Origin: Haliotis asinina
Taxonomy: Eukaryota > Mollusca > Gastropoda > Lepetellida > Haliotidae
Length of the DNA stretch: 64,000 bases
Reading direction: 5' to 3'
NCBI RefSeq assembly: GCF_037392515.1
Contig: NC_090288.1
Coordinates: 3,155,501 to 3,219,500 of the forward strand
The notes beneath the pieces were generated by a model that searched no databases, was not told where the DNA came from, and saw only the letters and a list, made by a program, of their open reading frames with translations. The translations under genes and the position numbers were made by a program. How positions within the stretch are numbered: the stretch's first letter is position 1; each line of letters opens with the position of its first letter. This document shows positions 23,131-34,714 of the stretch, in pieces.

Positions 23131-24310
23131 AGTTCTACTCTACACTCTCCGTAGCGAAACAACAAACCTTAATAAGTTAAAGCCATTTACATGTTAAGGT
23201 GCTGAACATGGTTTTGTGGGTATAGGAAGGCTTGTTGGGGAATACATTTATTGTCATGTACTTGAATATTGTTTATACAACTGAGACGAATGTTACAAAT
23301 AAACTGGGTTCGAAAACAATGAGGATATTATTTATGAAATACCACAATGAGAACCATCTACGCGGTTTACTCTCAATCGAGGACACTTGACCTTCTCAAT
23401 TCACCGCCATTTCGCCTGCTTCCCCGGGAGTAGCGATTCGGGTAATTGGACATGGTGAGTTAATTCCTATAATTAATTAACTGAGATTTTTTCATTATAT
23501 AGCCTTTACTTGGTTCTTCCTGGAATGACGTTTTTCCAATGGCACCTGCGTACATGAGGTTGGAAATATATACGCCGGACTCTCAATAACAATTTTCAAA
23601 TTTACGTGTGCATTCAAGAAATACCATATTATTCAAATATTTACGATTTGCATGGTATTTGTTTAAAAACTAGAAGTGTGTTTAATTTAGTATAATAAAT
23701 GTGATTTATGATCTGATTCATCCACGGTATTAATGCTTGAGGTGAAAAGAGCAAATTAAGTTCCCCAAATATGTTAAACATCTCGAAGAGCTAGCCAACA
23801 TTCTTCCCACACCTTGAGCCGTAGGCTGACGTGTTCTCCATGTCGCGTGGACCCGGAACGGTCTATATACGTATACCTGTTGACCAGGCGCATTGCGCAA
23901 CTCTAACCGGTTCTTTGACAATCAAACTTGCTGAAACCACATGTATGCTTGTGTGTTTATGTGCATATGATGCCATTACGTGTCATTACACTGCCTGGCA
24001 AGTAGGCTGGTTTAACACCCACGTGTCTGCTTGACATGACGTGTCACCCCACTACGTAGATCATGGTAACAAAATGACTAAACACCACTAAACTATAATT
24101 CATCACACCTATATAAACTGCTATACATTATAAGACGACGTTCCCTCTGCTATCTCTTCTGTGTCACACATAGGTATGTACGATTATCACGTATCCTAGA
24201 TACGAATGTTCTGTCGTCATCAATATAACGTAACATTATGTTGTATAATAAAATATATTTCGACATTAATTACAGAATTAAGAAAACAACCTTCTTTACC
24301 CCCACGTGTG
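23131..24310. other. Intergenic, no gene recognised
   Basis: Unique sequence upstream of HMGA with no supported feature. Confidence 0.5.
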
Positions 24311-24324
24311 GTTAACGCAAGAAG

Positions 24325-24484
24325 AGGTGCAGTGGGTTAGCCAAGAGTATAAAGCGTTCGTCCGTCACGCTGGCGCCGGGTTCGATTCCCCTCATGGGGG
24401 ACAATGTGTTAGGCCAATTTCTGGTGTCCAGTCGTGATATTGCTGGAATATTGCTAAAGGCGGCGTAAAACTCACTCACTCACT
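24325..24484 (+). repeat. SINE-A, full-length copy
   Basis: A 160-bp element with a tRNA-like head (GTGGGTTAGCC region as box A; GGTTCGATTCC at 24379-24389 as a perfect pol III box B). A body (TTTCTGGTGTCCAG.., GATATTGCTGGAATATTGCT) and the tail GGCGTAAAACTCACTCACTC follow. Imperfect 11-bp flanking duplications at 24314-24324 and 24485-24495 agree at 9 of 11 bases. Confidence 0.9.
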
Positions 24485-24789
24485 AAAGCACGAAGATGCA
24501 TGCATGAACGACCACTACTGCATTGTGTAACATCTATAATAAACCGGCTTTATCACAGATTTCAAGTCTCCATCACCGCTGCACAAAACTGGCATATATC
24601 GACACCTGCATCACAGAATTCGCGTTACAGATATATTGTCACATATTTATAGTGAATGTCAGATATATTATCACACACCTATGGTGCATGTCAGATACAG
24701 GAAATTCATGTATCTGGTATTTCCTTCAGCTCTTAAGTGTTAGTCTTTGACGGCATTACTATGTGACACCAGCGAGGAGCAGCCCACAT

Positions 24790-24870
24790 GGATTTGTTCG
24801 TCACGCATTAACCGGGTTCGACTCCCCATATATTTATATAATGTGTGAAGCCCACACCCATACTCACTCA
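24790..24870 (+). repeat. SINE-A fragment
   Basis: Box-B region GGGTTCGACTCCCC followed by AATGTGTGAAGCCCA and an ACTCACTCA end; internally deleted. Confidence 0.7.
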
Positions 24871-25019
24871 AATTTGTGTGACCGTTTGACTATGGTCCGT
24901 GGTTCAAAATTTTCATGTTTTCTTTCTGTCAATGCTCACTATCAAAACATTATATTACTGTTATTTTGTGACGCGCGTTTTCCTAATTAATCAGTCTCAT
25001 GTAACATTTATTACGAAAG

Positions 25020-25170
25020 CGCCAAGGGTAAGCCGAATGGTTAAATATTTGCCTTTAGTACCCAACAACCCGAGTTCGATTCTCCACATAGGCACAGCGA
25101 GGTACCTGATCATTTCTCCGATTGGAAATGAAAATAATCATAAAGCAGCGTAAAACTCGACTCGCTCGCT
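25020..25170 (+). repeat. SINE-A copy, diverged
   Basis: GTAAGCCGAATGGTTAAATA as box A region, GAGTTCGATTCTCC as box B, and the tail GCAGCGTAAAACTCGACTCG. Confidence 0.8.
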
Positions 25171-25685
25171 CCACCAGTTGCTGAGGCTGACAGAAGAAAG
25201 GGAGGTCGTCATATCATATCGTCAAGCATTCTTAGTCTCGTGAGACTTAACGAGATCATCCCCGTACTTGACAGTGAATGTTTCGGGGCTGTAGGTATTT
25301 TGAGCTTCACACAGTACGCTAAATACACTAAATCAGAGACAATGTCACACATCAGTAGGTACAACCACGGTCTCAGTCGGTGAGCGGTCGCGCGCATGTG
25401 CTCAGGCATCTATCAGAGCTAGTGGGTAGGTGTGTGATCTAGCGTGCGTTTACTTCCGGCTACGGGTTTTATATACCTACATGTACGTCACTACAATGAT
25501 TTAATAACATACTTACGTTCTTGGAATATGTTATGTATATGTACATACGGACAAATGACTATAGTTATTTGACTGTCGTTAAGAAGGTGCTATTGTTATG
25601 TGAACTTGTTTAGAACCTCATTTGCTTTTTTTTTTTACATAAACTATCAGTGAAATTGTTATGCTTTGTAGCGTTAATAGCCATA

Positions 25686-25843
25686 GTGAGTAAGCAAGTA
25701 TTCCTTTACGCTGCTTTCTGTAATCTTCCGTGACTATCAGAGCAGGTGGTACAAGATATGGGACTCAAACGTCGTATCTATGTGGGGAAGAAACCTGTGT
25801 CATCCGTAGAACGAACGCTTTAACCATTATGCTACCCTACTCC
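25686..25843 (-). repeat. SINE-A copy, diverged
   Basis: GTGAGTAAGCAAG, TTTACGCTGCTTTC, degraded box B, then GAACGCTTTAACCATTATGC and TACCCTAC. Confidence 0.8.
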
Positions 25844-25904
25844 AACTCCCTTTCAACCAATGGTGCAATGTGTGAAGTCACTGGGGTCTCAAGCCGTCAT
25901 ATTT

Positions 25905-26690
25905 TGAGACAGATGAAGGGATTATGAGGCAGACCAATGGAATGTGAGGCAGACGAAAGAACCGAGAGATGCACGAATGGATTGTGAGACCGACAAATGG
26001 ACTGTGAGCCAGACAAAAGGATTGTGATACAGACGAAAGAAATATGAGACAATCAAATGGGTTTTGAGACAGACAAATGGATTGTGAGACAGACGAAGGA
26101 ACTATGAGATCGTCAAGGGAAGTGAGACGGACGAATGGATTGTGAGCCAGAGGAAAGGACTGTGATGCAGACAAATGGGTTGTGAGAGAGACGAAGAAAC
26201 CAAGAGACGGACCAATGGAATGTGAAACAAACGAATGGATTTGAGACAGACGAATGGATTGTGAGGCAAACGAAAGGATTACGAGACAGACAATAGATTG
26301 TGAAGCAGACGAGGGAACCCAGAGACAGACAGACAGACTGTGAGGCAGACAAAGAAACTGTGTTTTAGTCAAATGAAATGCGAGAAAGACGAAGGAACTG
26401 TGAGACAGACGAAATAACCGAGAGATGCAGGAATAGATTGTGAGGGAGATGAAATGGATTGTGACACAGGCGAAGGAAATGTGAGACAAGCAAATGGGTT
26501 TTGAGACAGACATATAGATTGTGAGACAGACGAAAGGATTGCGAGACAGACAAATGGATTGTGAGGCAGACAAATAGATTGTGAGACAGACAAATGGACT
26601 GTGAGGCAGACAAATAGATTATGAGACAGACAAAAAGATTGTGAGACAGACAAATGAACTGTGATGCACACAAATGAATTGTGAGACAAG
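25905..26690 (+). repeat. 20-bp satellite array (orientation 1)
   Basis: About 40 imperfect copies of GATTGTGAGACAGACAAATG in the plus orientation. All minus-strand frames here (Ser/His/Leu/Cys/Phe-rich) arise from the repeat. The same monomer in opposite orientation forms the array at 29545-30400. Confidence 0.93.
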
Positions 26691-27129
26691 AGGAAAGCGT
26701 TTAAAGTTATACCTTGGAGTATCAGTGAAAGGCGAAGTGTACATGGCTGCATGGGGATGATGTATGTGAATATGTGTTTGGTTTACAAGTGGCTCTGTAG
26801 GTAGGTAAACAATAATTGTGTTCAAAAGTGAAACAGTTTTCAGTAGGTCGTTTGTATTTGAGCATGTATGTTACAAACATCCAAACACACATTGTTAGTG
26901 TCTGCGGCGTTTGACCAGATAACAACTGAAGCGTCTTAAAATCATTTACCTAACTGGAATGAGTACAGATGGAATTGCAAACCGATTGATGACTATTTAA
27001 TGGATAACACGAAGAAAAACGGCGCATCTCGTGATCTAAGATCACATGAATGACACTGGAGTGCATTATCCATTATTCGATCACCAAGGCAGAATCGACT
27101 GGGGCCTTTTCTGGACAGTACATACTGCT

Positions 27130-27814
27130 CAAAGCCGGATGTGGCAACCTATAGGACTGATGCAGGCACGAACTATACGTCCATCCGACGCCATTCCTTT
27201 AGCAGAGCAGCTGCCAAAGCGTGCGTACCTCGTCAGTGGCTGATTTCGGTTTTTTCGAATACGACGTCCCAGTTATTCTCAAAGGTGATCAAATGATCTT
27301 GAAGAGTTGGAACTTGCTTTCGTCACCAAAGTTCACTCTTCGCCAGTTTCGCTGCTGCCAGTGCGGCACGGTCCTGGTTCATCTCAATCTGGCACGTCAA
27401 CGTCATGCCCTGGAAAGGTAAATCGACACAGAGACCACGAATGTAGAGCCTCGGTTCACAGTAAGTCTGTTGATGTCCAACCGCCATATAGCTGGAATAT
27501 TGCTGATTGCGGCGTAAAACTAAACTCACTCACTCTCTGGATGTCCAATGCTGTTGGTGTTTGATGACGTCACAGTGACGTATCGGTTCCCCAAGTGAAA
27601 CAGCCGTAAATACCTGTCTTCCTTTTGGGAAGTGATCTTCAGTCTACCACTCTTTGGCCTGTCTGCAGTACTGCCAGGCTGTCGTTTATGTGTCACAAGT
27701 CTTCCGATGGTGGATTTGCAACATCCCACGCTCCAAGTCACATGCTTTTGTGTCTGTTCCCATCCGTAACACACCGATTGTTCTCTCCCTCTGCTCTGCT
27801 GTTAAACGACGCAT
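27130..27814 (-). pseudogene. Degenerate Tc1-family transposase, internally deleted
   Basis: On the minus strand, family motifs appear in order but in shifting frames. An N-terminal helix region runs from MRRLTAEQRERTIGVLRMG (27814 downward). Next come CKSTIGRLVTHKR with GSTADRP and SGRLKIT, then VNFGDESKFQLF (first catalytic Asp; about 27305), a C-terminal KEWRRM and an altered CISPIGCH segment near 27145. The segment that should carry the second Asp and the Glu is missing. A SINE fragment (27481-27539) interrupts it. It belongs to a different subfamily from the intact element at 12.5 kb. Confidence 0.8.
27481..27539 (+). repeat. 5'-truncated SINE tail inserted in the Tc1 pseudogene
   Basis: CCGCCATATAGCTGGAATAT through GCGGCGTAAAACTAAACTCA and CTCACTCTCTG. 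Flanked by a perfect 9-bp duplication GATGTCCAA (27472-27480 and 27540-27548), which fixes the insertion precisely. Confidence 0.92.
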
Positions 27815-28037
27815 GTTCCTGGTTGTCAATCGATTAACATGACATAAGAGAATAAACCTAGTTAGCTGCTATGCCCTAATTTGATACGGGTGACTTTGTG
27901 CACTGTTTCCATATTATCGGTGTAATTTAGTCTTTTTCGCAAAATACGAAATGCAAGTGCAAGTATTCACTGAAAATAGACATGTTGTGTTCGAGAGATG
28001 TGTTTTTAGCTATTTTCTTGACAGTTTACAGTCGTTT

Positions 28038-28095
28038 TCTCGTCACGATATGGCCGAGATATTGCCGATGTGACCTTAAATATTAACTCACTCAC
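28038..28095 (+). repeat. 5'-truncated SINE tail with target duplication
   Basis: Diverged tail (ATATGGCCGAGATATTGC .. TTAACTCACTCAC) flanked by a perfect 11-bp duplication TACAGTCGTTT (28027-28037 and 28096-28106). Confidence 0.88.
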
Positions 28096-28147
28096 TACAG
28101 TCGTTTATATTTTGGTGGCGTTTCTTTTGGCTGCTAGGTTATATGGC

Positions 28148-28276
28148 GGCGGTCTGTAATTAATCGAGTCTAACCAGACAATGAAGTGATCAATAGCATG
28201 AGCATCGATCTACACATATTGGATACGGTGACAAGGGTCAGCCAAGTCATCGAGTCTGACCATTCGATCCCGTTAG
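28148..28276 (-). repeat. SINE-B copy, left half of a head-to-head pair
   Basis: GGCGGTCTGTAATTAATCGA, GATCAATAGCATGAGCATCG, CGATCCCGTTAGTG in inverse orientation. Confidence 0.8.
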
Positions 28277-28440
28277 TGTACACGGGATCTTGGTTGACAC
28301 ATGTCATTTTATCCCAAATGTGTAAATCTATGTTCATGCTGTTGATCAGAGAATTGTCTGATCCAGACTCGACTGTTTACAGGCCATATAGCTAGAAAAT
28401 TGGTGTCGTGCAATCCATGCGTACAACTCACTCACTCACT
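28277..28440 (+). repeat. SINE-B copy, right half of a head-to-head pair
   Basis: TTGGTTGACACATGTCATTT, GTTGATCAGAGAATTGTCTG, CCATATAGCTAGAAAATTGG and an ACTCACTCACTC end; begins where the inverted copy stops. Confidence 0.8.
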
Positions 28441-29540
28441 CGGTTCACTCTATATACACATTCATACACAATGGACGCAACGAGGTAAAGTGGCCACAAA
28501 CTGGAGATACCATACTACTCAAAGAAAATGTGTGTTTCAGTATTTGTTTTTAACCTTCAGTTGACGTGTCCAGTTCTAGGTACGTCTTTGGGATTGTATG
28601 CTTACACAGCAGTACATTTGTTCCATTCAGTTACGATGAAGGTATTAAGGACATTTATGGATGAACAAACTCACAACTTAGGTGATGCGACATTTCGATA
28701 CAGATGTTTGTACCGATGTCAAGCAGGTACTGTTACTTGTTAAATTAAGGTTTTTGTTATGACATTATAATTTAACTGTACCACAGACAGCCCAGAGCAG
28801 ATACCTTTCACTCTTTGTATAAAAATCAGCATTTCTTTTGAATGTTATGTTCTGTTATGAATCTCCAACGAGATGAGGGTGGACTTGTTTATGTTTTGTC
28901 TCAAGCCTGATAACCGGCGTATATTTCCAAGTACGCGGCTGTGTCAACGAGCCATACAACGAGGTGGTCGCACCACACACGCTCAGCACGATGAAGTCGC
29001 GTGTTTCATAAAATTAGTCCAAGCGCTATCAATGAAGAAGACACTTTTCTCAGGGGGTTCAATTTCAAAGCCACGCCCCCTTGTGTGTATCCACGGCGAG
29101 CTGGAACCCGGGGTTCTACCTGTTGCCGGTATCTCACCTCCATCATGGCTCTGCTGATACCCACACCGGTGCAGTTCATGCCCTACTGTTTACATGAGAT
29201 CGGCGACCGGAATTTCCACTCTAGATGGGCAGGTGTTAAGTTACAGGCCGCTGTGCCGTTACGGTGACTTCGTTGGGATATTTTTATTAATGTAGGTTGG
29301 CCGAAGTCGCGATTGACCACTTTGTCAGTCTGGACTTAGGGAAAGGAATGAATGGTGACGGGTGTGACAGTCCACCACAAGAGAACCATTCACTATGAAC
29401 CGACATATCAGTTAGAGTAAGAGCTAGCTTTCGCAGTTGTGTTATTGATTCATTCATGATTTTGTTATGTCCGTCTCACATTCCCTTGTCTGTCTGTTTG
29501 ACTAGACGGACTAAAGCACTGAGGTGAACTAGACAAAGGC
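28441..29540. other. Intergenic, no gene recognised
   Basis: Unique sequence. Short frames (28528-28743, 28873-29157) lack motifs and splice support. Confidence 0.5.
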
Positions 29541-29544
29541 ACTT

Positions 29545-30400
29545 TGTCTCACAATCCATTCGTCTGACCCACAGTGCATTCTTCTGTCGAACAATCCATT
29601 GGTCTGCCTCACAATCCATCGGTCTGCCTCACAGTCAATTGGTCTCTCCCATAATCCATTCGTATGGCTCACAGTCCATTCGTCTGTCTCACAATCCATT
29701 GTTCTGCCTTACAATCCTTTTGGATGTCTCACAATCTATTCGTCCGTCTCTCGGTTCCTTCGTCTTCCTCAGTCCATTCGTCTGTCTTACAATCCATTTG
29801 TCTGGCTCACAACCATTCGTCTGTCTCACAATCCATTCGTCCGTCTCTCGGTTCCTTCGTTTCTCACAATCCATTCGTCTGGCCCAAATTCCATTCGTCT
29901 GTCTCACATTTCCGTTGACAGTCTCATAGTCCATTCGTCTGCCTCATTATCCTTTTGGCTGTCTCACACTCTATTCGTCCTCGGTTCCTTCATCTGTGTA
30001 ACAATCCATTCGTTTGCCTGACAATCCATTTGTCGGTCTCACATTTTCTTTGTCCGTCTCTCGGTTCCTTAGTCTGTCTCACAATCCATTTGTCAGTCTT
30101 ACGATCAATGTATCTGCCTCACAGTACATTCGTTTGGTTCACAGTCCACTCGTCTTTCTCACATTTCCTTTGTCTCTCAGTTCCTTCGTCTAACCATTCA
30201 TTCGTTTGATGACAATCAACCCGTCTCATAATCCAGTAGACTTTCTCACATTTCCTTTGTCTCACATTTCCCCCGCCTGTCTCACAATTTGTTTGTTTCA
30301 CAATACCTTCGTCTGTCTCACAATTCATTCGCCTATCCCACAATCCATTCGTCTGTCTCATAATGCACTCGCCTGTCTCACAATTCAGTCGTCTCTGTTG
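29545..30400 (-). repeat. 20-bp satellite array (orientation 2)
   Basis: About 40 imperfect copies of CATTCGTCTGTCTCACAATC, the inverse complement of the monomer at 25905-26690. The two arrays form a large inverted repeat with a spacer of about 2.85 kb. Open frames here are artefacts. Confidence 0.93.
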
Positions 30401-30454
30401 TCTGTCACACAGTGCTTTAGTTCTGGTTTCGGTAGTCTGTTCAACCAGTCAATT

Positions 30455-31080
30455 TACCCCTTGCGTTTAGCGCGAAGCGGGGGATATAGTATTAGACTCC
30501 GTCCGTCAGTCCGACCATACGTATGAATAGGAATATCTTATGAACCGCTGACTATTTACACTTGGTATCTAGGTTCATCACAGTACCAGAAAGGTCCCAG
30601 TTAGGTTTGGTGGTCTTGATCCTCCTTTTAATGTTACAAGGGGACTTTAACGTTTCATTCTTGTCAGTGAGCTCAAGTAGCCTTCGCTGGATTTTCTTCA
30701 TGACACCAGCCTTCCTCTAGGGGAGGCGCAGGGCCAAGTTGATTTTGCTGATCTTCATGTAATATTCAAGGTGCACTTTGAACATTTCAGCATATTTACC
30801 AACATGTTAAGATTGTCAGCGAGATATGCCAAGAACCAATCCCCCGAATTGCTTTATGAAAGGCGCAGGGCCCAGTCAATTTTGGTGGTCTCAATTTAAT
30901 GTTCACTTAATGTTCATGGTCACCGCGACACTTTGAAAATTTCAGCATGTTAAAATGCATGTTAATTTGTTTGCAAGATATCTGAAATCTGTTTACTGGA
31001 TTTTCTTCATAGACTTTCAAAACCTATCTTGAACGTTTTTCATAAGTAATAAAGAATTATTTCTCTCTTACAGTTTTGGC
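30455..31080. repeat. Probable old dispersed repeat with diverged internal duplication
   Basis: Starts with GCGTTTAGCGCGAAGCGGGG followed by CCGTCCGTCAGTCCG, a kind of motif seen in dispersed invertebrate repeats. Inside, TGGATTTTCTTCAT (30690 and 31000) and GGCGCAGGGCC (30726 and 30862) recur. Not classified. Confidence 0.35.
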
Positions 31081-31756
31081 ATATTTCATACACCACGATA
31101 TTCACAGCAAGGTGAAAGTGAGTCTTAAAAATATTTGTGTATTTGAACAACTACACATATATCAGCTTATCAAGAAAGGTTGACTGGTCATGTTTGTGTT
31201 GACATATGACTACATATTACACTCCGAAGTTCACTCACATTTCTTTTTAAATATGATTTGATACGTTGCGGCGGGGGATTATGTCACCTTAGTTATGCTT
31301 GAATTAACACTTAATTAAATTCAATTTAACATTTTCTTCTGTTCCTCCTGTCTTTATTTCTCTCCCGCCAAGCCTTTCATGTCATGCTACAGGTCACTAT
31401 CAAGACAGTCTGAATTTTCACAGGTTTATACTGTTAAACGCACCCTGAAACAAAAGCATGGCTATATTCTCTATAAAACCGATATCCCACAAAATATAAC
31501 GAAGTCTAGAATGTGTGGCACGTCTAGATTATTCTGGAAGAAAGTCTTTGGGCTCTTTATTAAAAAAGGGGACAAGATGTTAGTCTAACACAGATTCAGA
31601 ATCGACCATTTCAATGACGTAGCTTTTCAGATTAACTGGAGCCTCTTCTTTCCATCTAATTTACCTGACTGCAGAGATTAAGCCTTGGTGTAGGATATGT
31701 TGCTGAATTCAAGAGGGCTGGAAACGGACGTGGTCCATGGTGATTATGAACTGTTA

Positions 31757-31884
31757 GGGAATGAGTTTCACGCCGCTTTTAGCAATATTCCAGCAATGTC
31801 GTGGCGCCAGAAATGGGCTTCACACACAATATCCATGTGGGGAATAAAACCCCTTCGGCCTGACTATCGATCGCTTTACGCACC
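31757..31884 (-). repeat. SINE-A copy
   Basis: ATGAGTTTCACGCCGCTTTT, AGCAATATTCCAGCAATGTC, CCAGAAATGGGCTTCACACA. Preceded by GTGGTCCATGGTGATTATGA, which also occurs in similar form before the copy at 43058. Confidence 0.85.
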
Positions 31885-32289
31885 AGGTTTACACTGTGTC
31901 TGATTCCTAAACAGCAAATACTACAGGTATAACAGCCCGGAAGTTGTCTCGGCAACTGTTTTGATGTGTAAAACAGAAGAAAAGTCATGGCACCTCCACA
32001 AATGACTTTCGTTTCTGTGTTACGTTGTCATTATCGAAGGTCACGTTAAAGACATATAGACGTTACAATTGCCGTTATAGGTGGAAAGTGGGACCATCTA
32101 CGTTACCCTGTCACAACCGCCAACTTTAATATACCTAAGACTATCAAATAAAACGCCAGTACACCACTGAGGATCTACTGTGTATGGCCTGTTTGATAAT
32201 GTGTCGTAATGTACTGTCACTCATGCTGTCATTTATTCGATGTGTAACGCCATATTCTGGTAGATGATTGTTCCCATGATTCAATCTGT

Positions 32290-32450
32290 CGAGCTACGTA
32301 GCCAGACGCCATATCACTGACCAGCGGTTGTTGGCCTTGTGGTTTCCTCCTCACGCCGAGGACCCAGGTTCGATTCCCCCACATGGGTATACTGTGAGGA
32401 ACCCATTTCCTGCAGCACATATTGCTAACGCCGTAAAACTAAACTCACCC
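32290..32450 (+). repeat. SINE-A copy, subfamily with extended 5' head
   Basis: Head GCTACGTAGCCAGACGCCAT and ATCACTGA, then GGTTGTTGGCCTTGTGGTTT, box B GGTTCGATTCCCC, tail CGCCGTAAAACTAAACTCAC. The extended head is shared with the inverse copy at 34715-34905. Confidence 0.88.
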
Positions 32451-32475
32451 ATTTCCCGCTTCAGTACTTCATGCT

Positions 32476-32742
32476 GACCATTAAAGATCCGTGAAGGTTC
32501 CGATGTAGAGTAGGCTTTCAGCAACCCATGCTTGCCATAAAAGGCGATTATGCTTGTCGTAAGAGGCGACGAACGGGATCGGGTGGTCAGGTTCGCTGAC
32601 TTGACACGTCATCGGTTCCCCATTGCGCAGATCAGTGCTCATGTTGTTGATCACTGGATTGTCTGGACCAGGCTCAATTATTTAAAAACTGCTGCCATAC
32701 AGCTGGAATATTGCTTGGTGCAGCGTAAAACTCAACTCACTC
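32476..32742 (+). repeat. SINE-B, full-length copy with 10-bp target duplication
   Basis: A 267-bp element flanked by perfect ACTTCATGCT (32466-32475 and 32743-32752). Order of blocks: GATCCGTGAAGGTTCCG head, AACCCATGCTTGCCATAAAA, GCGACGAACGGGATCGGGTG, GTTGTTGATCACTGGATTGT, then the tail CAGCTGGAATATTGCTTGGT, GCAGCGTAAAACTCAACTCA. The tail resembles that of SINE-A although the heads differ. This copy serves as reference for the other SINE-B calls. Confidence 0.92.
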
Positions 32743-33224
32743 ACTTCATGCTTATACATATTTTGCCTTTTGTTTAATTAATCCTAGCTGATTGACTGCC
32801 ATCAAGTCAAGGATACTCTTTAGGAAGTCAAACGCGTTCATGATACAAGTGTGCGGGGATATAATGTTTCTACAGCAATTGCGTTTATGTTGGAGGAATG
32901 CGTAAATAGCTTGTGACGGTCCATGCATCAATTAGAAAGAATAAGGAGTGTTTATGAAAACAGCCAGTCTACACTGAAACAAACTACAAGAGGTGTCTCC
33001 TCAACCAAGTTATTTCCTTGCAAATGCTTGTTCGCCCAGCAATGACAGGGTACCCGGTAGGATGGTGGACACTGGTGTCTCACAGGGTTTTGGGGTTTAT
33101 ACTGCCCAGGGTGGGGTACACTGATAGACTGACTGGGGTAGTAACGGTTGCAGTGTCAGCAACACCTGATGTCAGCAATATTTCAACAGAAACGTTAACA
33201 TCAGCTCCTGACGCGGGCGTAACC

Positions 33225-33297
33225 CTGTGGATAATTCGTGCGCTCGTCACGGTGAAGACCCGGGTTCGATTCCTCACATGGTTACAAAGTGTGATAC
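33225..33297 (+). repeat. SINE-A fragment (tRNA-like head)
   Basis: CGCTCGTCACGGTGAAGACC, CGGGTTCGATTCCTCACATG; perfect box B, body missing. Confidence 0.8.
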
Positions 33298-33299
33298 AG

Positions 33300-34710
33300 T
33301 GGCAGTGTTGCCAATACTTGCCAGGTGGCTATGCTCTCGCTTGCTGGCTTTAAAATCTACAGTCTCTGAATGAAATCTGCTGGCCCATTTTGTTAAAATC
33401 AAACCAATAATGACGAAATACACAACACACTGTATCTACACAAGCAGAGAAAAGTTTGCATTTTAGTAACGACTAGTGTTGTCATTGATGAATCATGAAT
33501 GTTCTGAAATGTTAATGACAAAAAGGTGGGAAAGATTCTGGTTGAAACAAATGGCAGATATGTCACTGCAGGCCATAAAGGCCTGCAGATATTTGAAACT
33601 ACCGGCCCGACACAATAAAACCCGGCGCTGGGCCTCCGGGCCGGCGATTATATCGAACGCTGCACAGTGGTGTTTCCCGCCGTGATGGTACATTGTCACT
33701 CATCTACCTATCGGAATAGGGATAATAGCCGATCTATGATATCTGACATAACAGTATGGTCAAGTACTAATCTAGATAATCGAAGGTGGGTAGTTCCTGG
33801 TGTTTATACTGCGTTATAGAACATAAAGACAACCCAAGCGTCAGTATCAGCAAGCTTACCTCCTGACAATAGCCTCCTTGTTCCCGGTTGTTCCGGCCAC
33901 CAGACCCAGCGATAACGATGAAAGGCAACCCTACAGGTTGAATGCATGGTATCCTCAGATTAGTTTCAAAAGTATTAAAAACCAGATGTAAAGAGATACT
34001 GGGTTAACAGTCGTTAAGTATAGCCTCGCCATGGGTGGCTCAACCAAAGGCAATTCTGGACACAAGTCTCATCTCTGGTTGACATCCTGTATATCCTCGG
34101 AACCGGAGATGATCTGATTAAGGACAATTGTGTCGAAACTCGTCATCCCACTGCTGTCATTCCCACTCTCTCCTCCCAGCTTGGCTGGGGAAGACATATA
34201 TACAACGATGGGCCATTAGGCTTTATCCAAACCCTGTTTCCAAACAAAATAACATATCTCCACTCACAATGGCCTTGTATGAATCGTGTCCAAGGCATTC
34301 GTTTCGAACTTGATTTGGAGAGTGATTTGGAGCATCGCGGAGACAGTTTATCATTTCTATTTTCATCACTATACTGTCATTTAACTCTCCACAGGTACTC
34401 AAGACTTATTAATCTCTGGTGCTCAGGGTACAAGTTCAGTGGTAGTTAGAATTAACAACTTCCTGACTGACAAAAATATAAAGTCAACAGTCTCGGTCCA
34501 GATTGGCTGATGGTTGAATTACAAATATTATAATATCCCCAACAACTCCATCAGTACAGCCTGGATTGCTCTCATTCCAGTCATAACAATAACTAGCCAC
34601 GGGCATCGAACTATCGATTAAATGCAAGCTACACTGAAACATTGGTTTTAATGACTGGTCGTAAACTGAGGTATTCAAATGTAGTTGTCAGACCATTATT
34701 ATGGAGTTTA
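33300..34710. other. Intergenic, no gene recognised
   Basis: Unique sequence with only short unsupported frames. Confidence 0.5.
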
Positions 34711-34714
34711 TGGC

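Noticed and set aside
24379..24389. tRNA gene suggested by a perfect box B
   Set aside because: The head is followed by a SINE body and tail, and the cloverleaf cannot be completed. The same head recurs in many copies.
25878..26752. Minus frames up to 231 codons rich in SHNPFVCLTI-like repeats
   Set aside because: A direct translation of the 20-bp satellite; the mirror array at 29.6-30.4 kb gives the same false frames on the plus strand.
33018..33353. 111-codon frame
   Set aside because: It overlaps a SINE-A fragment and shows no protein-like features.
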